From contig NZ_SODI01000001.1 of NCBI RefSeq assembly GCF_004365915.1, positions 1,550,001 to 1,614,000 of the forward strand: DNA of 64,000 nt. Direction: 5' to 3'. This document shows, piece after piece, positions 17,498 to 26,675 of this stretch. A program made the translations under genes and the position numbers. Each line of letters begins with the position of its first letter. Within the stretch, counting starts at the first letter, position 1. This stretch comes from Cryobacterium psychrophilum (lineage in GTDB: Bacteria; Actinomycetota; Actinomycetes; Actinomycetales; Microbacteriaceae). The notes below the pieces were generated by a model. It saw only the letters and a program-made list of their open reading frames with translations, was not told the DNA's origin and made no database searches.

Positions 17498-18187
17498 ATG
17501 GGCGAGACCTTGGGCCGACTTCTGGTGGTTGAAGATGACGAGGAGATGGGGCGGCTGCTCGTGCGTGGCCTCACCGAAGACGGATATGTTGTGGAGTGGG
17601 CACGCACCGGCGTGGACGCACTGATCGTGGCCGGCGAGCAGGAGTTCTCCGCGACCATTCTCGACATCATGCTGCCGGGAATGTCCGGCTTCGAGGTGTG
17701 CCGGCGCCTGCGGGTGGCGCAACCGTTGCTGCCGATCCTGCTGCTCACCGCCCGTGACGCGGTGGACGACCGCGTGCGCGGGCTCGATGCGGGAGCGGAT
17801 GACTACCTCATCAAGCCGTTCGCGTTCACTGAACTGAATGCCCGATTGCGCGCCATTCGCCGGCGGGAGCAGCTCGTTCCGACCCAGGTGCTGCGCGTGG
17901 GAGCCCTGCGCATCGACAGCCATGACCACGAGGTGACGAGCGACGATCGCACCATCTCGCTCAGCCCGAAGGAGTTCGCCGTGCTGCGCCTGCTGGCGGA
18001 GAACGTGAACAGCACCGTCAGCCGCGAAAGCATCCTCACCGACGTTTGGGGATCGAGCGACTACACCGACGCGAATGTCGTGGACCAATACGTGAGCTAC
18101 CTGCGTCGCAAAATGGACCCGGAGAACGACGGCGTCGCCATCGTGACGGAACGCGGCATCGGCTTCCGACTCCACATCGTGCCGTGA
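17498..18187 (+). CDS. OmpR-family response regulator
   Basis: This 229-residue regulator has a receiver domain (about residues 6-120) with the acidic pair in VVEDDEE, the phosphorylated Asp in ATILDIMLPGMSG, Thr in LLTARD and Lys in YLIKPF. A winged-helix effector domain (about 130-228) follows with SPKEFAVLRLL and VDQYVSYLRRKM. The ATG at 17498 is chosen because it starts the receiver fold; GTG codons just upstream are alternatives. The stop overlaps the kinase start by one base (TGATG), so the pair is co-translated. The signal is unknown. Confidence 0.92.
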   Translation: MGETLGRLLVVEDDEEMGRLLVRGLTEDGYVVEWARTGVDALIVAGEQEFSATILDIMLPGMSGFEVCRRLRVAQPLLPILLLTARDAVDDRVRGLDAGADDYLIKPFAFTELNARLRAIRRREQLVPTQVLRVGALRIDSHDHEVTSDDRTISLSPKEFAVLRLLAENVNSTVSRESILTDVWGSSDYTDANVVDQYVSYLRRKMDPENDGVAIVTERGIGFRLHIVP

Positions 18188-19572
18188 TGGTGCTGCACCG
18201 GCTTTCGATCCGCACGCGGATCACGATGGGAACGCTGCTGCTGGCGGCGCTGTTTTTCGGCGGCGCGGCGTTCGTGGTGCACTCGCAGGTGCGGGCGGTG
18301 CTCGTGAACGCGTCGACGCAGCTGCTGAAGAGCGCCGCCTCGCCGTACGTGTCGGCCATCGCGCGGGAGGCGGGAGAGATGGACAGTCCCGGCGGGGGGC
18401 AGCTCATCACCGTCGTCGACCCGAGCGGAGCGGTGGCCCTGTCGAAGTTCCCGCGGTCTCTCGAAGAACAGATCGGCAGCATCCCCACCGACGAGAGCGA
18501 CCCGCAGACGATTACCGCCGGCACGGCCAACTACCTCGTACTCGTGACGAACGTGCCCGCACCGGCGGGAACCTGGCACGTGTATTCGGCGGTGAACCAA
18601 GCCGCATCCCGCCTCGTGCTCGCTGGCATCACCGAGCAGCTGGGGATCGCGCTCGTGCTGCTCACGCTCGTGTTCGGCGCCGCATCGTGGCTGCTCACCG
18701 GAGCCGCGTTGCGCCCGGTCGCCCAGCTGCGGCGAAGCGCCGACTCCCTCATCGACTCGAATTCGTCCGAGACGCTTCCGGTGGGCCCGGCGAACGACGA
18801 GGTGCAGCAGCTCGCGCGAACGCTCAACACCCTGATTGTGAGCCTGCGTGCCGCGGCGGAACGTGAACGCCAGCTCGTCTCCGACGCGAGCCACGAACTA
18901 CGAACGCCAGTCGCCATTCTGCAGGCGCAACTCGAACTCATTCGCACCGGAGACCAGTCGACGCTCTCGAGCGATCTGGCCGCGGCGGAACGTGCCGTGC
19001 ACCGCCTGGGCGGCCTGGTGTCGAGCCTGTTGGCACTCTCACGCATCGAGGCCGGATCCGAAACGGGGCTGGCGACGGTACGGGAGCTGGCAGATGAGCT
19101 GGTTGCCGCCGTGGACCGGGCCCGGTCCACGGCCCGATCCACCGACATCACCATCGACTTCGAGCTACCGTCTACCGCCGACGGGGCTCGGCAGGTGCCG
19201 ATCTCAGCCGACGAGTTCGGCCGGATCGTCGATAATCTCCTGGGCAACGCCATTCACGCGATGGGAGATGCCGGTCTCGTCACGGCGTCCCTCACGGCAA
19301 CGACGACGGGGACCGTTTTGACCGTGCTCGACTCGGGCCCGGGAATCGACGAAGCATTTCTCCCGCGAGCACTGGACCGGTTCTCGCAGGCCAAACCCTC
19401 CCGAGACGGGGCCGCCGGCACGGGACTCGGCCTCGCCATTGTGGCGGCCGCGGCGCGTGCCGCCCACGGCACGGTCACCCTCAGCAACGTTGCCGGCTCG
19501 GGCGTGAGCGTCGTTGTCAGTCTTCCGGATGCTGTGGGGGCGACCGAGACACACGGGCCGGGCAGGAGCTAG
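18187..19572 (+). CDS. Sensor histidine kinase
   Basis: This 461-residue membrane kinase has one transmembrane segment near residues 15-33, an extracytoplasmic sensor region of about 125 residues, and a second membrane segment (ITEQLGIALVLLTLVFGAASWLL). HAMP, HisKA (VSDASHELRTPVAILQAQLELI, His in the H-box) and HATPase_c domains follow, with N-box LGNAIHAM and G-boxes DSGPGID and GTGLGLAIV. It phosphorylates the regulator encoded just before it. The layout resembles PhoR/CutS-type kinases of actinobacteria. Its stop codon lies inside a 30-bp palindrome. Confidence 0.93.
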   Translation: MVLHRLSIRTRITMGTLLLAALFFGGAAFVVHSQVRAVLVNASTQLLKSAASPYVSAIAREAGEMDSPGGGQLITVVDPSGAVALSKFPRSLEEQIGSIPTDESDPQTITAGTANYLVLVTNVPAPAGTWHVYSAVNQAASRLVLAGITEQLGIALVLLTLVFGAASWLLTGAALRPVAQLRRSADSLIDSNSSETLPVGPANDEVQQLARTLNTLIVSLRAAAERERQLVSDASHELRTPVAILQAQLELIRTGDQSTLSSDLAAAERAVHRLGGLVSSLLALSRIEAGSETGLATVRELADELVAAVDRARSTARSTDITIDFELPSTADGARQVPISADEFGRIVDNLLGNAIHAMGDAGLVTASLTATTTGTVLTVLDSGPGIDEAFLPRALDRFSQAKPSRDGAAGTGLGLAIVAAAARAAHGTVTLSNVAGSGVSVVVSLPDAVGATETHGPGRS

Positions 19573-19585
19573 CTCCTGCCCGGCC
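19556..19585. terminator. Bidirectional terminator overlapping the kinase stop codon
   Basis: A perfect 30-bp palindrome centred on AGCT (half ggccgggcaggagct) covers the last codons and stop of the kinase gene. It also serves the leftward gene that ends at 19610. Confidence 0.75.
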
Positions 19586-19609
19586 ACCACCCACGGCTCC
19601 CCCGACGAA

Positions 19610-20050
19610 CTACTGGATCGAGCGCGGTGCTGCGGACAGCTGCACGACCGCCGAGATGGCCTGCCACACCACAAATGCCTCGATGACGAGGGAAAGCAGC
19701 CCGAGCGGCTCGAACCAGTTACCGATGTCGTCCATGGCACCGGGCATTCCCACCGTGCGATTGATGGTGAATCCGATGAGCACGGCGGCGGCCAGCGCGG
19801 CGGCGGCCGCGAAGTCCAGCCTCGACCCGCCCGTGATGAGCCGCTCCATGATGACGAACGACGCCACGATCAGCAGGAGGTACACGTAGCCGAGGTACGG
19901 TGTCTCCGCGAATTTTCCGGGGAGGTCAAGAATGTGCACCGCGGCAATGCCGGCCAGTCCGAGTGCCACGGCGATCCGCCGACTCAGGAGCACGGCGCTG
20001 TGGTTCTGGCCGGTGATACCGGTCTCGACTCCTTCGATAACACTGGTCAT
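19610..20050 (-). CDS. Small four-helix membrane protein, unknown
   Basis: The ATG at 20050 follows TACGGAGGAATC, a strong ribosome site, giving 146 residues that begin TSVIEGVETG. Four hydrophobic stretches are visible, starting near RIAVALGLAGIAAVHILDL, YLGYVYLLLIVASFVIM, FAAAAALAAAVLIGFTI and LGLLSLVIEAFVVWQAISAV. I do not recognise a domain family. Similar small proteins of actinobacteria are annotated only as integral membrane proteins. It stands divergent from the DUF2127 gene. Confidence 0.75.
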   Translation of the reverse strand: MTSVIEGVETGITGQNHSAVLLSRRIAVALGLAGIAAVHILDLPGKFAETPYLGYVYLLLIVASFVIMERLITGGSRLDFAAAAALAAAVLIGFTINRTVGMPGAMDDIGNWFEPLGLLSLVIEAFVVWQAISAVVQLSAAPRSIQ

Positions 20051-20237
20051 GATTCCTCCGTAGCGTTGCGTTGGGGTGCCCCTGTGGCTGTATGGGAGTA
20101 AGGCTAGATCGCTGGGGAACGGCGCGTCGGGGCATCCGTTGTTCCTGTGAGCATTCACATCGAAAAGCGGAGCGTCTCAGGTAGATTCGGAGCCTCGGCA
20201 GTCGTACGGCCGGAGATCACCAATTCGGGGAGGCCTC

Positions 20238-20720
20238 ATGAGCAGCCTCCTTGATCGAACCTTTCGGGTCAGCTTGATCCTGAAGGGTCTCGACGGGGTG
20301 CTGGAGCTGATTGGTGGGGTACTGCTCCTGGTGGTTGCGCCGGAGCAACTCGGAGCGATCACCCGGTTGCTCACTCAGCATGAGATCTCCGAAGATCCGC
20401 ACGACGTGATCGCGAACAGCCTGCTGAACCTGACGGCTGACCTCAGCGTGTCTGCCACACTCTTCGGCGCGGCCTACCTGCTGCTGCACGGCCTCGTGAA
20501 AGTGGTGCTCGTGTGGGCAGTGCTGCGGGACCAGCTCTGGGCCTACCCCTGGATGATCGGGTTTCTCCTGGTCTTCATCGCGTACCAGTCGTACCAGATC
20601 GCCACGGCACCCTCCTGGGGAATGATTCTCCTCACCGCGTTTGACATCTTCATCGTGTGGCTCACCTGGCGGGAATATGGCCTGCACCGCACCCGGCACA
20701 CCCCCGCAGCAGACCGCTAG
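20238..20720 (+). CDS. DUF2127 family membrane protein
   Basis: The 160-residue sequence has the DUF2127 pattern: a start with LILKGLDGVLELIGGVLLL, an internal LFGAAYLLLHGLVKVVLVWAV, and a last segment FDIFIVWLTWREY. Four transmembrane helices are predicted by eye. The family is widespread in bacteria, and its role is unknown. A weak site (GGGGAGGCCTC) precedes the ATG. The next gene follows after 20 bp. Confidence 0.85.
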   Translation: MSSLLDRTFRVSLILKGLDGVLELIGGVLLLVVAPEQLGAITRLLTQHEISEDPHDVIANSLLNLTADLSVSATLFGAAYLLLHGLVKVVLVWAVLRDQLWAYPWMIGFLLVFIAYQSYQIATAPSWGMILLTAFDIFIVWLTWREYGLHRTRHTPAADR

Positions 20721-20740
20721 CTCACTTCACCGGGAGCTTG

Positions 20741-21037
20741 ATGTTCGACACCTTCTTCGGCCTTGCGCTGCATCCCTTCATCGTGCACGCGACCGAAGTG
20801 ATCGTGCCGACCGCTGCCCTCGTGGTTCTGGTCGCGGCGCTCTGGCCACGGTTTCGCAAATGGGAGCGGTTTCTCCCCCTCGCACTGGCCCTCGCGGCCC
20901 TCGTTCTCGTGCCGCTATCGACCGAGTCGGGCGAAAGCCTTGAGGCTCGCGTCGGCGGTTCTGCGCTGATTGAGACCCACGCGGATCTCGCCGAGGGCCT
21001 GCTGCCCTGGGTGAGAGGCGCGCCCGGAACGCGGTAG
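20741..21037 (+). CDS. DUF2231-like membrane protein, apparently shortened
   Basis: The ATG at 20741 follows CGGGAGCTTG, giving 98 residues. The beginning, FGLALHPFIVHATEVIVPTAALVVLVAALWPRFRKWERFLP, matches DUF2231 proteins, which usually have about 150 or more residues and four helices. This copy has two helices and ends shortly after SGESLEARV and HADLAEGLLPWV, where family members continue with two further helices. No continuation is convincing in the other frames, so the 3' part seems lost or badly eroded. Confidence 0.65.
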   Translation: MFDTFFGLALHPFIVHATEVIVPTAALVVLVAALWPRFRKWERFLPLALALAALVLVPLSTESGESLEARVGGSALIETHADLAEGLLPWVRGAPGTR

Positions 21038-21174
21038 CACCGCCGGCACGCGCTCGGACCAGTGCCAGGGGCCGGCAGGAGTGCCACGGCGACGGAACCG
21101 GCCACACGGAGCGGGTCAGCGGAGGCCGCGGCGGCCTCGAGAGGCGCGCCGCGGCATCCGTTCGTGAGTGCGGG

Positions 21175-23568
21175 TCAGGCGATTCCGGCGAGCACGTAGG
21201 GCACCGCGTCGCGCTTGCGGTGCGCGTCGAGCAGCTGCGCGCAGCGGATGAACCCGAGGTGCGAGTACGCCTGCGGGTGGTTGCCGAGGTGCGTCTCCGT
21301 GGCCGGGTCGAACTCCTCGGAGAGCAACCCGGTGGGGCCGGCGAGGCTGATCAGCTGGTCGAACAGGGCCTCGGCCTCGTCGAAACGACCGGTCAGCATG
21401 TACGCCTCGATGAGCCACGTGGTGCAGATGTGGAACCCGCCCTCGAGGCCGGGCAGACCGTCGTCGTAGCGGTAGCGGAAGACCGTGGGGCCCACGCGCA
21501 ACTCACGCTCGACGGCGCTGACGGTCTGGTAGAAGCGCGGGTCCGACACGTCGAGCAGTCCGGAAAGCCCGATGTGCAGCACGGCAGCGTCGAGGTCGGG
21601 GCTGTCATAGGCCACGGTGTACGACTTCACGTCGTCGTCCCAGCCCTCGCGCAGCACGTCTTCACGAATCGTCTCGGCGAGCAGCTCCCAGTGCGGTTCG
21701 GGCGTACGGCCGTGGCGGGCAGCCACGCGCAGGGCCCGGTCAACCGTCACCCAGCACATGGTCTTCGTGTACGTGTGGTGACGCGGGCTGCGGCGGGCTT
21801 CCCAGATGCCGTGGTCGGGTTCATACCAACGACTGTCGACGGCCTCCACCATCTGCGAGAGCAGGCCCCACTGAAAGTCGCTGATCTCGCCGGTGCGTGC
21901 CGTCAGGGTATCGATGAGCTCGGCAACGGGGCCGAACACGTCAAGCTGCACCTGGTTGTCGGCGGCGTTTCCGATGCGCACCGGGCGTGAGCCCGCGTAG
22001 CCGGGCAACGACTCCAGGCTCGCCTCGGTGGAGAGCGACGATCCCGAAACCGAATACAGCGGATGCAACCACTCAGCTCCCGGGCTGCGCTCAAGAATAT
22101 CGTCGAGCCAGACCAAAAAGCCCTCGGCTTCGGCGGTCGAACCCAGGTCGGCGAGCGCCTTCACCGTCATGGAACCGTCGCGCAGCCAGCAGTAGCGGTA
22201 GTCCCAGTTGCGGGTGCCGCCGATGCCTTCGGGAAGGGAGGTGGTGGACGCGGCCAGCACTGCTCCGGTCGGTTCGTAGACGAGCGCTCGCAGCACGAGG
22301 GCAGAACGGCCCACGAGGGCAGGCTTGACGCTCGGCAGGTCGAGGGAGCTCACCCAGGCGCGCGACGCGGAGGCAACTGCCGCGCGACGCTCGCGTTCGG
22401 TCGAGGCCTCGGGGGGCACGGGCTCGGTGTCGCCGCACCGCATGTTGAGCACGACCGGTCCGTGGGAGAGGTCGACGATCGCGGTCGCGGTGGCGTTACG
22501 ACCGTCGGACGTGATCGCGAAGTCCATGCCGGGCGAGGAGAGCGTGATCGGATCCGGCGTGCCGGTGATGTGCACGCCAAGCGAGTCCGCGTGCATGTTG
22601 AAATAGGCCGCCGCGTAGTCCGGGCGGGGGGCAAAGATCACGCGCGCCGATCCGGTGCCGGTGAGCACGCGTACCAGGCTGGTGATTCCGAGAGGCGACG
22701 GTTCGATGTAGTCCGTCACCGTCACATCCGCCCACCGGGTCTCAACGATCATGGTGTTGTCGAGGTAACGCTGTCCGAGCACGCGCGACTTCTTCACCGG
22801 TTCGATGGAGAAGTGGCCGGCCTCGTCGCTGCCGAGAATGCTCGCGAAGAGTGAGCCGGAGTCGGGCAGCGGATGCGTCATCCAGCAGATGCGGGCATCC
22901 GGCGTCACGAGGGCGGTCGTTGTGCCGTCGCCGATCATGGAGTGGCGTTCGATGGCCACGACTTCCTGGCCGAAGAGCCAGTCCTTGCGCAGCTCGAAGA
23001 GCAGGGCGAGCATCTGGGCGAGGACCTCGGGGCCGCTGATGTGGTGGCGCGCCACCGACTGGCCGGGACCCACGCGCACACCCATGTCGGGACCGTGCAG
23101 GGTGCTCATGGCATGCTCGTCGCTCTCCGCGTCGCCGGCGAAGAACGCGGCACTCACGCCAAGCCGGGAGCGGAGGCGATCGAGGGCAACGCCGGAGTCT
23201 TCGACTCCCCCGCCTCCGGGCGAGGACGAGGTGAAGAACTCGGAGTCGAATTCGGCCCCGTGGTCTCCCACCAGGTGCACCTCACGCGGGAGGCGCGAAT
23301 CGGCCGCGAGATCGCGCAGGGGGCGGCCGGACAGCACCGCGGTATGCGTGTTGGGCAGCGAGGCCAGCGCGCGCAGCGCCGTCGCCGATTCGGCGAGCGG
23401 TTGCGAGGGCACCGACGAATCACCGTGGTACGACAGGGTGCCGCCGTAGTTGCAGGCCACGAGCAGCGACGGCGTGCGGGCAAGCTGCTGCAGGTCCTGC
23501 AGGAGGCCGAGTGACAAGCCGGCAACAGAGCGTGGGAGAGAACTCGAACGAATCAGGCGTTGTGGCAT
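21175..23568 (-). CDS. GH15 trehalase/glucoamylase-like enzyme with degenerate trehalose-phosphatase domain
   Basis: This is a 797-residue two-domain protein. Residues 30-190 resemble trehalose-6-phosphate phosphatase (TAVLSGRPLRDLAADSRLP, VHLVGDHGAEFDSEF, FFAGDAESDEHAM). The HAD nucleophile motif DxDGTL is changed to CNYGGTL (residues 39-45), so both catalytic Asp residues are missing. Residues 200-790 are a GH15 domain with GTRNWDYRYCWLRD, LEGGFHICTTWLIEAY and the terminal LGFIRCAQLLD. The GH15 part probably hydrolyses trehalose or a related alpha-glucoside. The dead domain may bind sugar phosphate as a sensor or scaffold, which is inference. The start follows AAGGACACGCC. Confidence 0.85.
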   Translation of the reverse strand: MPQRLIRSSSLPRSVAGLSLGLLQDLQQLARTPSLLVACNYGGTLSYHGDSSVPSQPLAESATALRALASLPNTHTAVLSGRPLRDLAADSRLPREVHLVGDHGAEFDSEFFTSSSPGGGGVEDSGVALDRLRSRLGVSAAFFAGDAESDEHAMSTLHGPDMGVRVGPGQSVARHHISGPEVLAQMLALLFELRKDWLFGQEVVAIERHSMIGDGTTTALVTPDARICWMTHPLPDSGSLFASILGSDEAGHFSIEPVKKSRVLGQRYLDNTMIVETRWADVTVTDYIEPSPLGITSLVRVLTGTGSARVIFAPRPDYAAAYFNMHADSLGVHITGTPDPITLSSPGMDFAITSDGRNATATAIVDLSHGPVVLNMRCGDTEPVPPEASTERERRAAVASASRAWVSSLDLPSVKPALVGRSALVLRALVYEPTGAVLAASTTSLPEGIGGTRNWDYRYCWLRDGSMTVKALADLGSTAEAEGFLVWLDDILERSPGAEWLHPLYSVSGSSLSTEASLESLPGYAGSRPVRIGNAADNQVQLDVFGPVAELIDTLTARTGEISDFQWGLLSQMVEAVDSRWYEPDHGIWEARRSPRHHTYTKTMCWVTVDRALRVAARHGRTPEPHWELLAETIREDVLREGWDDDVKSYTVAYDSPDLDAAVLHIGLSGLLDVSDPRFYQTVSAVERELRVGPTVFRYRYDDGLPGLEGGFHICTTWLIEAYMLTGRFDEAEALFDQLISLAGPTGLLSEEFDPATETHLGNHPQAYSHLGFIRCAQLLDAHRKRDAVPYVLAGIA

Positions 23569-23727
23569 GGCGTGTCCTTGGGGCTGGGGTACGGGGGCAT
23601 CGGCTCAGCGTTGTGCCGCAATCGGAGAGAGTCCGCGCCTATTAATAGTGTCATCGACTGCGCGAATTCGGGAATTTCTGAGGTATTTGTACAGATTTTT
23701 ACTGCCAAACAGGTCGGATGGCGGTTC

Positions 23728-23744
23728 TTCGGGGGTTCCCCGAA
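23728..23744 (-). terminator. Short hairpin after phnA-like gene
   Basis: A 7-bp stem (ttcgggg and ccccgaa) around a 3-base loop lies directly after the stop of the leftward gene ending at 23747. It is weak but well placed. Confidence 0.5.
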
Positions 23745-23746
23745 CG

Positions 23747-24133
23747 TTAGACCTTCTTCACGAGGCCTGATTTCAGCTGCATCGGACCAAAGCCGTCGAC
23801 CTTGCAATCGATGTCGTGGCCGTCAACGGGAGTAATGAGGCGAATGTTGCGCACCTTGGTTCCCACCTTGATGGCGGCCCCGCCGCCCTTGAATTTGAGG
23901 TCCTTGATCACGGTCACGGTGTCACCGTCGGTGAGAACGGTACCGAAGGCATCCTTGAACACGGGCTCGGTCGCTTCTTCGACCGGTTCGTCCGACCATT
24001 CGTGGGCGCACATGGGGCAGACGAGCAGGGCACCCATCTCATAGGCGAGGTCGCTGGAGCATTCGGGGCAGGGAGGCAAGGTGTCATTCACCTGCTTAAC
24101 GTTACTCCCGGACTCCGGCGAGTCGTAACTCAC
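23747..24133 (-). CDS. PhnA/YjdM family zinc-ribbon protein
   Basis: This 128-residue protein has an N-terminal zinc ribbon, CPECSSDLAYEMGALLVCPMC, read in two parts (residues 22-25 and 38-41 supply the four Cys). The conserved PhnA C-terminal domain has KDAFGTVLTDGDTVTVIKDL and GTKVRNIRL followed by DGHDIDCKVDGFG. The family's role is unclear despite its link by name to phosphonate use. A GTG start overlapping the PBP stop (GTGA, 24130-24133) argues for translational coupling. A GTG at 24094 would give the shorter form seen in E. coli. Confidence 0.85.
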   Translation of the reverse strand: MSYDSPESGSNVKQVNDTLPPCPECSSDLAYEMGALLVCPMCAHEWSDEPVEEATEPVFKDAFGTVLTDGDTVTVIKDLKFKGGGAAIKVGTKVRNIRLITPVDGHDIDCKVDGFGPMQLKSGLVKKV

Positions 24134-26562
24134 AGGGGCGGGAGCGGCAGAGGTGAGGCGGTGGGGCTGGGCGTGCTGGTGGGCTTGGGCGTCTTGGTGG
24201 GCTTGGGCGCGTGGGGCTTCTCGGTGGGGATCGGGCCTTCACTGGTGCGCACGGTAATCGTGCTCCCCGGATATGCGCGGCCGGGTGAGAAGGAGACGAC
24301 CGTTCCCTGGGGTGCGTCTGACGCCGTCGTTCCCCCGTCGGACAGGGTGAACCCGGCGCTGCCCAGTGCCGTCTCGGCATCCGCGAGCGACAGGCCAACC
24401 AGGTCGGGAACGGTCGCTTTCGCCCCGTAGATCATGGAACGGTTAGGCGTGGCGAAGGCATCTCCGCCATATTTGGCGTTGGCGACGCTCATGACGTCGG
24501 GCCACATGCGGTGCCGCGCGGTGGCGGCCGACCCACTGTCGAAGCTCACCCGACGCTGGTTGATCTCCCCGGTCACGCTCACGACGCCGACGACCGTGGC
24601 GACGTTGCTGCTCGCCCCGCTCATCCAGGTGTCCTGGCTGCCGTCGGTGGTGCCGGTTTTCGCGATCATCGGAACTCGTGGTGATGTTGCCGCATAGGAC
24701 TGCCGGGCGGTTCCACTCGTCATTACGCGGTGCATCGCATAGGTCATGCCGGCGGCCACCTTCGGGGTCACCGACTCGGAGCAGTCGGAGTGAGAGAGGG
24801 GAATCTCGTCACCATTCGGGCCGGTGACCGTGTCGATGGCGACGGGGCTGCAGGTGGTACCGCTGTTGGCGATGCCGGCAAAGGCAGCCGCCATGGTGAG
24901 CGGCGCGATCTCGTTGGTGCCGATCACGGTCGCCGCGCTTTGCCGCAGCGGATCACCGTCGGCACGGTGAACGTCGAACTTTTCTGCGGTCTTACGAATA
25001 GCGCAGAGGTCGAGTTCTTTGGCCATGCCGATGAACCCGGTGTTGATCGAGCTGATCGTGGACTCCAGGGCGCTGTAGTGCGGGTTGTTCTCGCCGGACG
25101 AATCGTTGCGCGGGTTCCATCCGGGGTATCGCTGCGGGCCGCGGCAGCTGTCCTGAAAGGTGCCCCAATTGCTCGTGCGGCTGGAGTCGACGCGCTCCCT
25201 CAGGGCATGGCCGGCGGAGAGCCATTCGGCCAGAGTGAAGACCTTGTACGTGGACCCCGGCTGAAACCCGCTTGATCCACCGTGCGCGAAGTCGGTGTTG
25301 TAGTTGATGGCGGTAGCGGATGCCCCGCGCGACGCCACATCCGGATTCTGGCTGTACGTCTTGTTCTGGGCCATGGCGAGCACTCGGCCTGTGCCGACCT
25401 GCACGCTGCTGATGACGCCACCGACGTCCCCGCCGGGATACGACTGCGGCACATTCTCGGCCATCGTCGTGACGGCGGCATTCTGCAGGTCGAGGTCGAG
25501 GGTCGTGTAGACGTCGTATCCCCCGCGGCCGAAGTTGACCAGGCGGCTGTCGGCATCCTCTCCGAAGGCGGGATCGTTCTGCAGTTCCTTGACCACGTAG
25601 TCACAGAAGAACGCGTTGGCACCCGCGGCCTGGCATCCGGTACTCGGCTGGGTAATGGTGGGGGTGATCACCGTAGCGACGGCGTCGTCGTACTGGGCGA
25701 TACCGATCTTGTCGTGCACGAGCATCTCGCCGAGGATGTAGTCACGACGGCTCTTGTTGGCGGCATACCCGCCGGCCGCACCGTTGCTCTCACTGTTGGG
25801 CTTGTCGAGCTGGAACTTGACCGGGTTGTTCACAATGGCCACGAGGCTCGCGGCCTGCGGAAGCGTGAGGTCAGCCGCCGAGGTATCGAAGTAGTGCCGC
25901 GCCGCGGCCTCGATGCCATAGACCGCCCCGCCGAAACCGATGATGTTGAGGTACTGGCGAAGGATGTCGCTCTTCTCGTACTTCTTCTCCACGCCGATGG
26001 CGAGGCGCATCTCCTCCAACTTGCGACCCGCGGTCGTCTCGGTCGCGGCGACGTAGCACGCCTCACTGTCGGACTTGTTGGCGATCAGCTCGCACTTCTG
26101 CACGAGTACGTTCTTGACGTACTGCTGGGTAATGGATGACCCGCCCTGGGTCGCACTCCCTGTGGCGGTTTTCAGAACGGCACGGATGGTGCCCTGAATG
26201 TCGACGCCGTTGTGCTCATAGAAGCGCGGATCCTCGCCGGCCACGGCGGCGTCTTTCACGAACTGACTGATCTGGTGCGAGGCGACCTCGACCCGGTTCT
26301 GGTCGTAGAACGACGCCAACAACACCGGGGAACCGTCGGCCTGTTTCGCGTAGATATTGCTCCTCTGAGAGAGCCGACCGATCTCGAGGCTGCCGGGAAG
26401 GCTATCGAAGGCGGTGATCGCCGTGCCGGCGGACAGGCCGCTGAGAGCGAGGACCGGCGTCACGCCGATCGCGGCCAGCACCCCAACCGCGGCGCTCATG
26501 GCAATGAAACCCAGAAGCGCAATCGACTTCCTCCCGCGTTTGCGGCCTGTCGATTTGTCACG
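24130..26562 (-). CDS. Bifunctional penicillin-binding protein with PASTA domain
   Basis: The protein has about 810 residues. A cytoplasmic basic start and one membrane anchor (SIALLGFIAMSAAVGVLAAIGV) precede a GT51 transglycosylase domain (EDPRFYEHNGVDIQGT, QGGSSITQQYVKN). A transpeptidase domain follows with the SxxK motif in QPGSTYKVF, SIN in SSINTGF and KTGT in IAKTGTTDGSQ. One PASTA repeat (VPDLVGLSLADAETALGSAG) comes before a Pro/Thr-rich tail. It polymerises and cross-links peptidoglycan outside the membrane. The ATG at 26562 is chosen over the GTG at 26592 because AGAAGGA lies upstream of it. The family corresponds to PonA-type class A PBPs of actinobacteria. Confidence 0.92.
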   Translation of the reverse strand, partial: RDKSTGRKRGRKSIALLGFIAMSAAVGVLAAIGVTPVLALSGLSAGTAITAFDSLPGSLEIGRLSQRSNIYAKQADGSPVLLASFYDQNRVEVASHQISQFVKDAAVAGEDPRFYEHNGVDIQGTIRAVLKTATGSATQGGSSITQQYVKNVLVQKCELIANKSDSEACYVAATETTAGRKLEEMRLAIGVEKKYEKSDILRQYLNIIGFGGAVYGIEAAARHYFDTSAADLTLPQAASLVAIVNNPVKFQLDKPNSESNGAAGGYAANKSRRDYILGEMLVHDKIGIAQYDDAVATVITPTITQPSTGCQAAGANAFFCDYVVKELQNDPAFGEDADSRLVNFGRGGYDVYTTLDLDLQNAAVTTMAENVPQSYPGGDVGGVISSVQVGTGRVLAMAQNKTYSQNPDVASRGASATAINYNTDFAHGGSSGFQPGSTYKVFTLAEWLSAGHALRERVDSSRTSNWGTFQDSCRGPQRYPGWNPRNDSSGENNPHYSALESTISSINTGFIGMAKELDLCAIRKTAEKFDVHRADGDPLRQSAATVIGTNEIAPLTMAAAFAGIANSGTTCSPVAIDTVTGPNGDEIPLSHSDCSESVTPKVAAGMTYAMHRVMTSGTARQSYAATSPRVPMIAKTGTTDGSQDTWMSGASSNVATVVGVVSVTGEINQRRVSFDSGSAATARHRMWPDVMSVANAKYGGDAFATPNRSMIYGAKATVPDLVGLSLADAETALGSAGFTLSDGGTTASDAPQGTVVSFSPGRAYPGSTITVRTSEGPIPTEKPHAPKPTKTPKPTSTPSPTASPLPLPPL

Positions 26563-26675
26563 CATATGGAGAATGTGTTCCTTCTGGGTCACTCATGAAA
26601 GCGGTATTCACCCTTCACCGTACGCGGGGCAGACTGGACGACCCCTGAGCGCTCTCGCGGAGGCCGCCCAATCGC

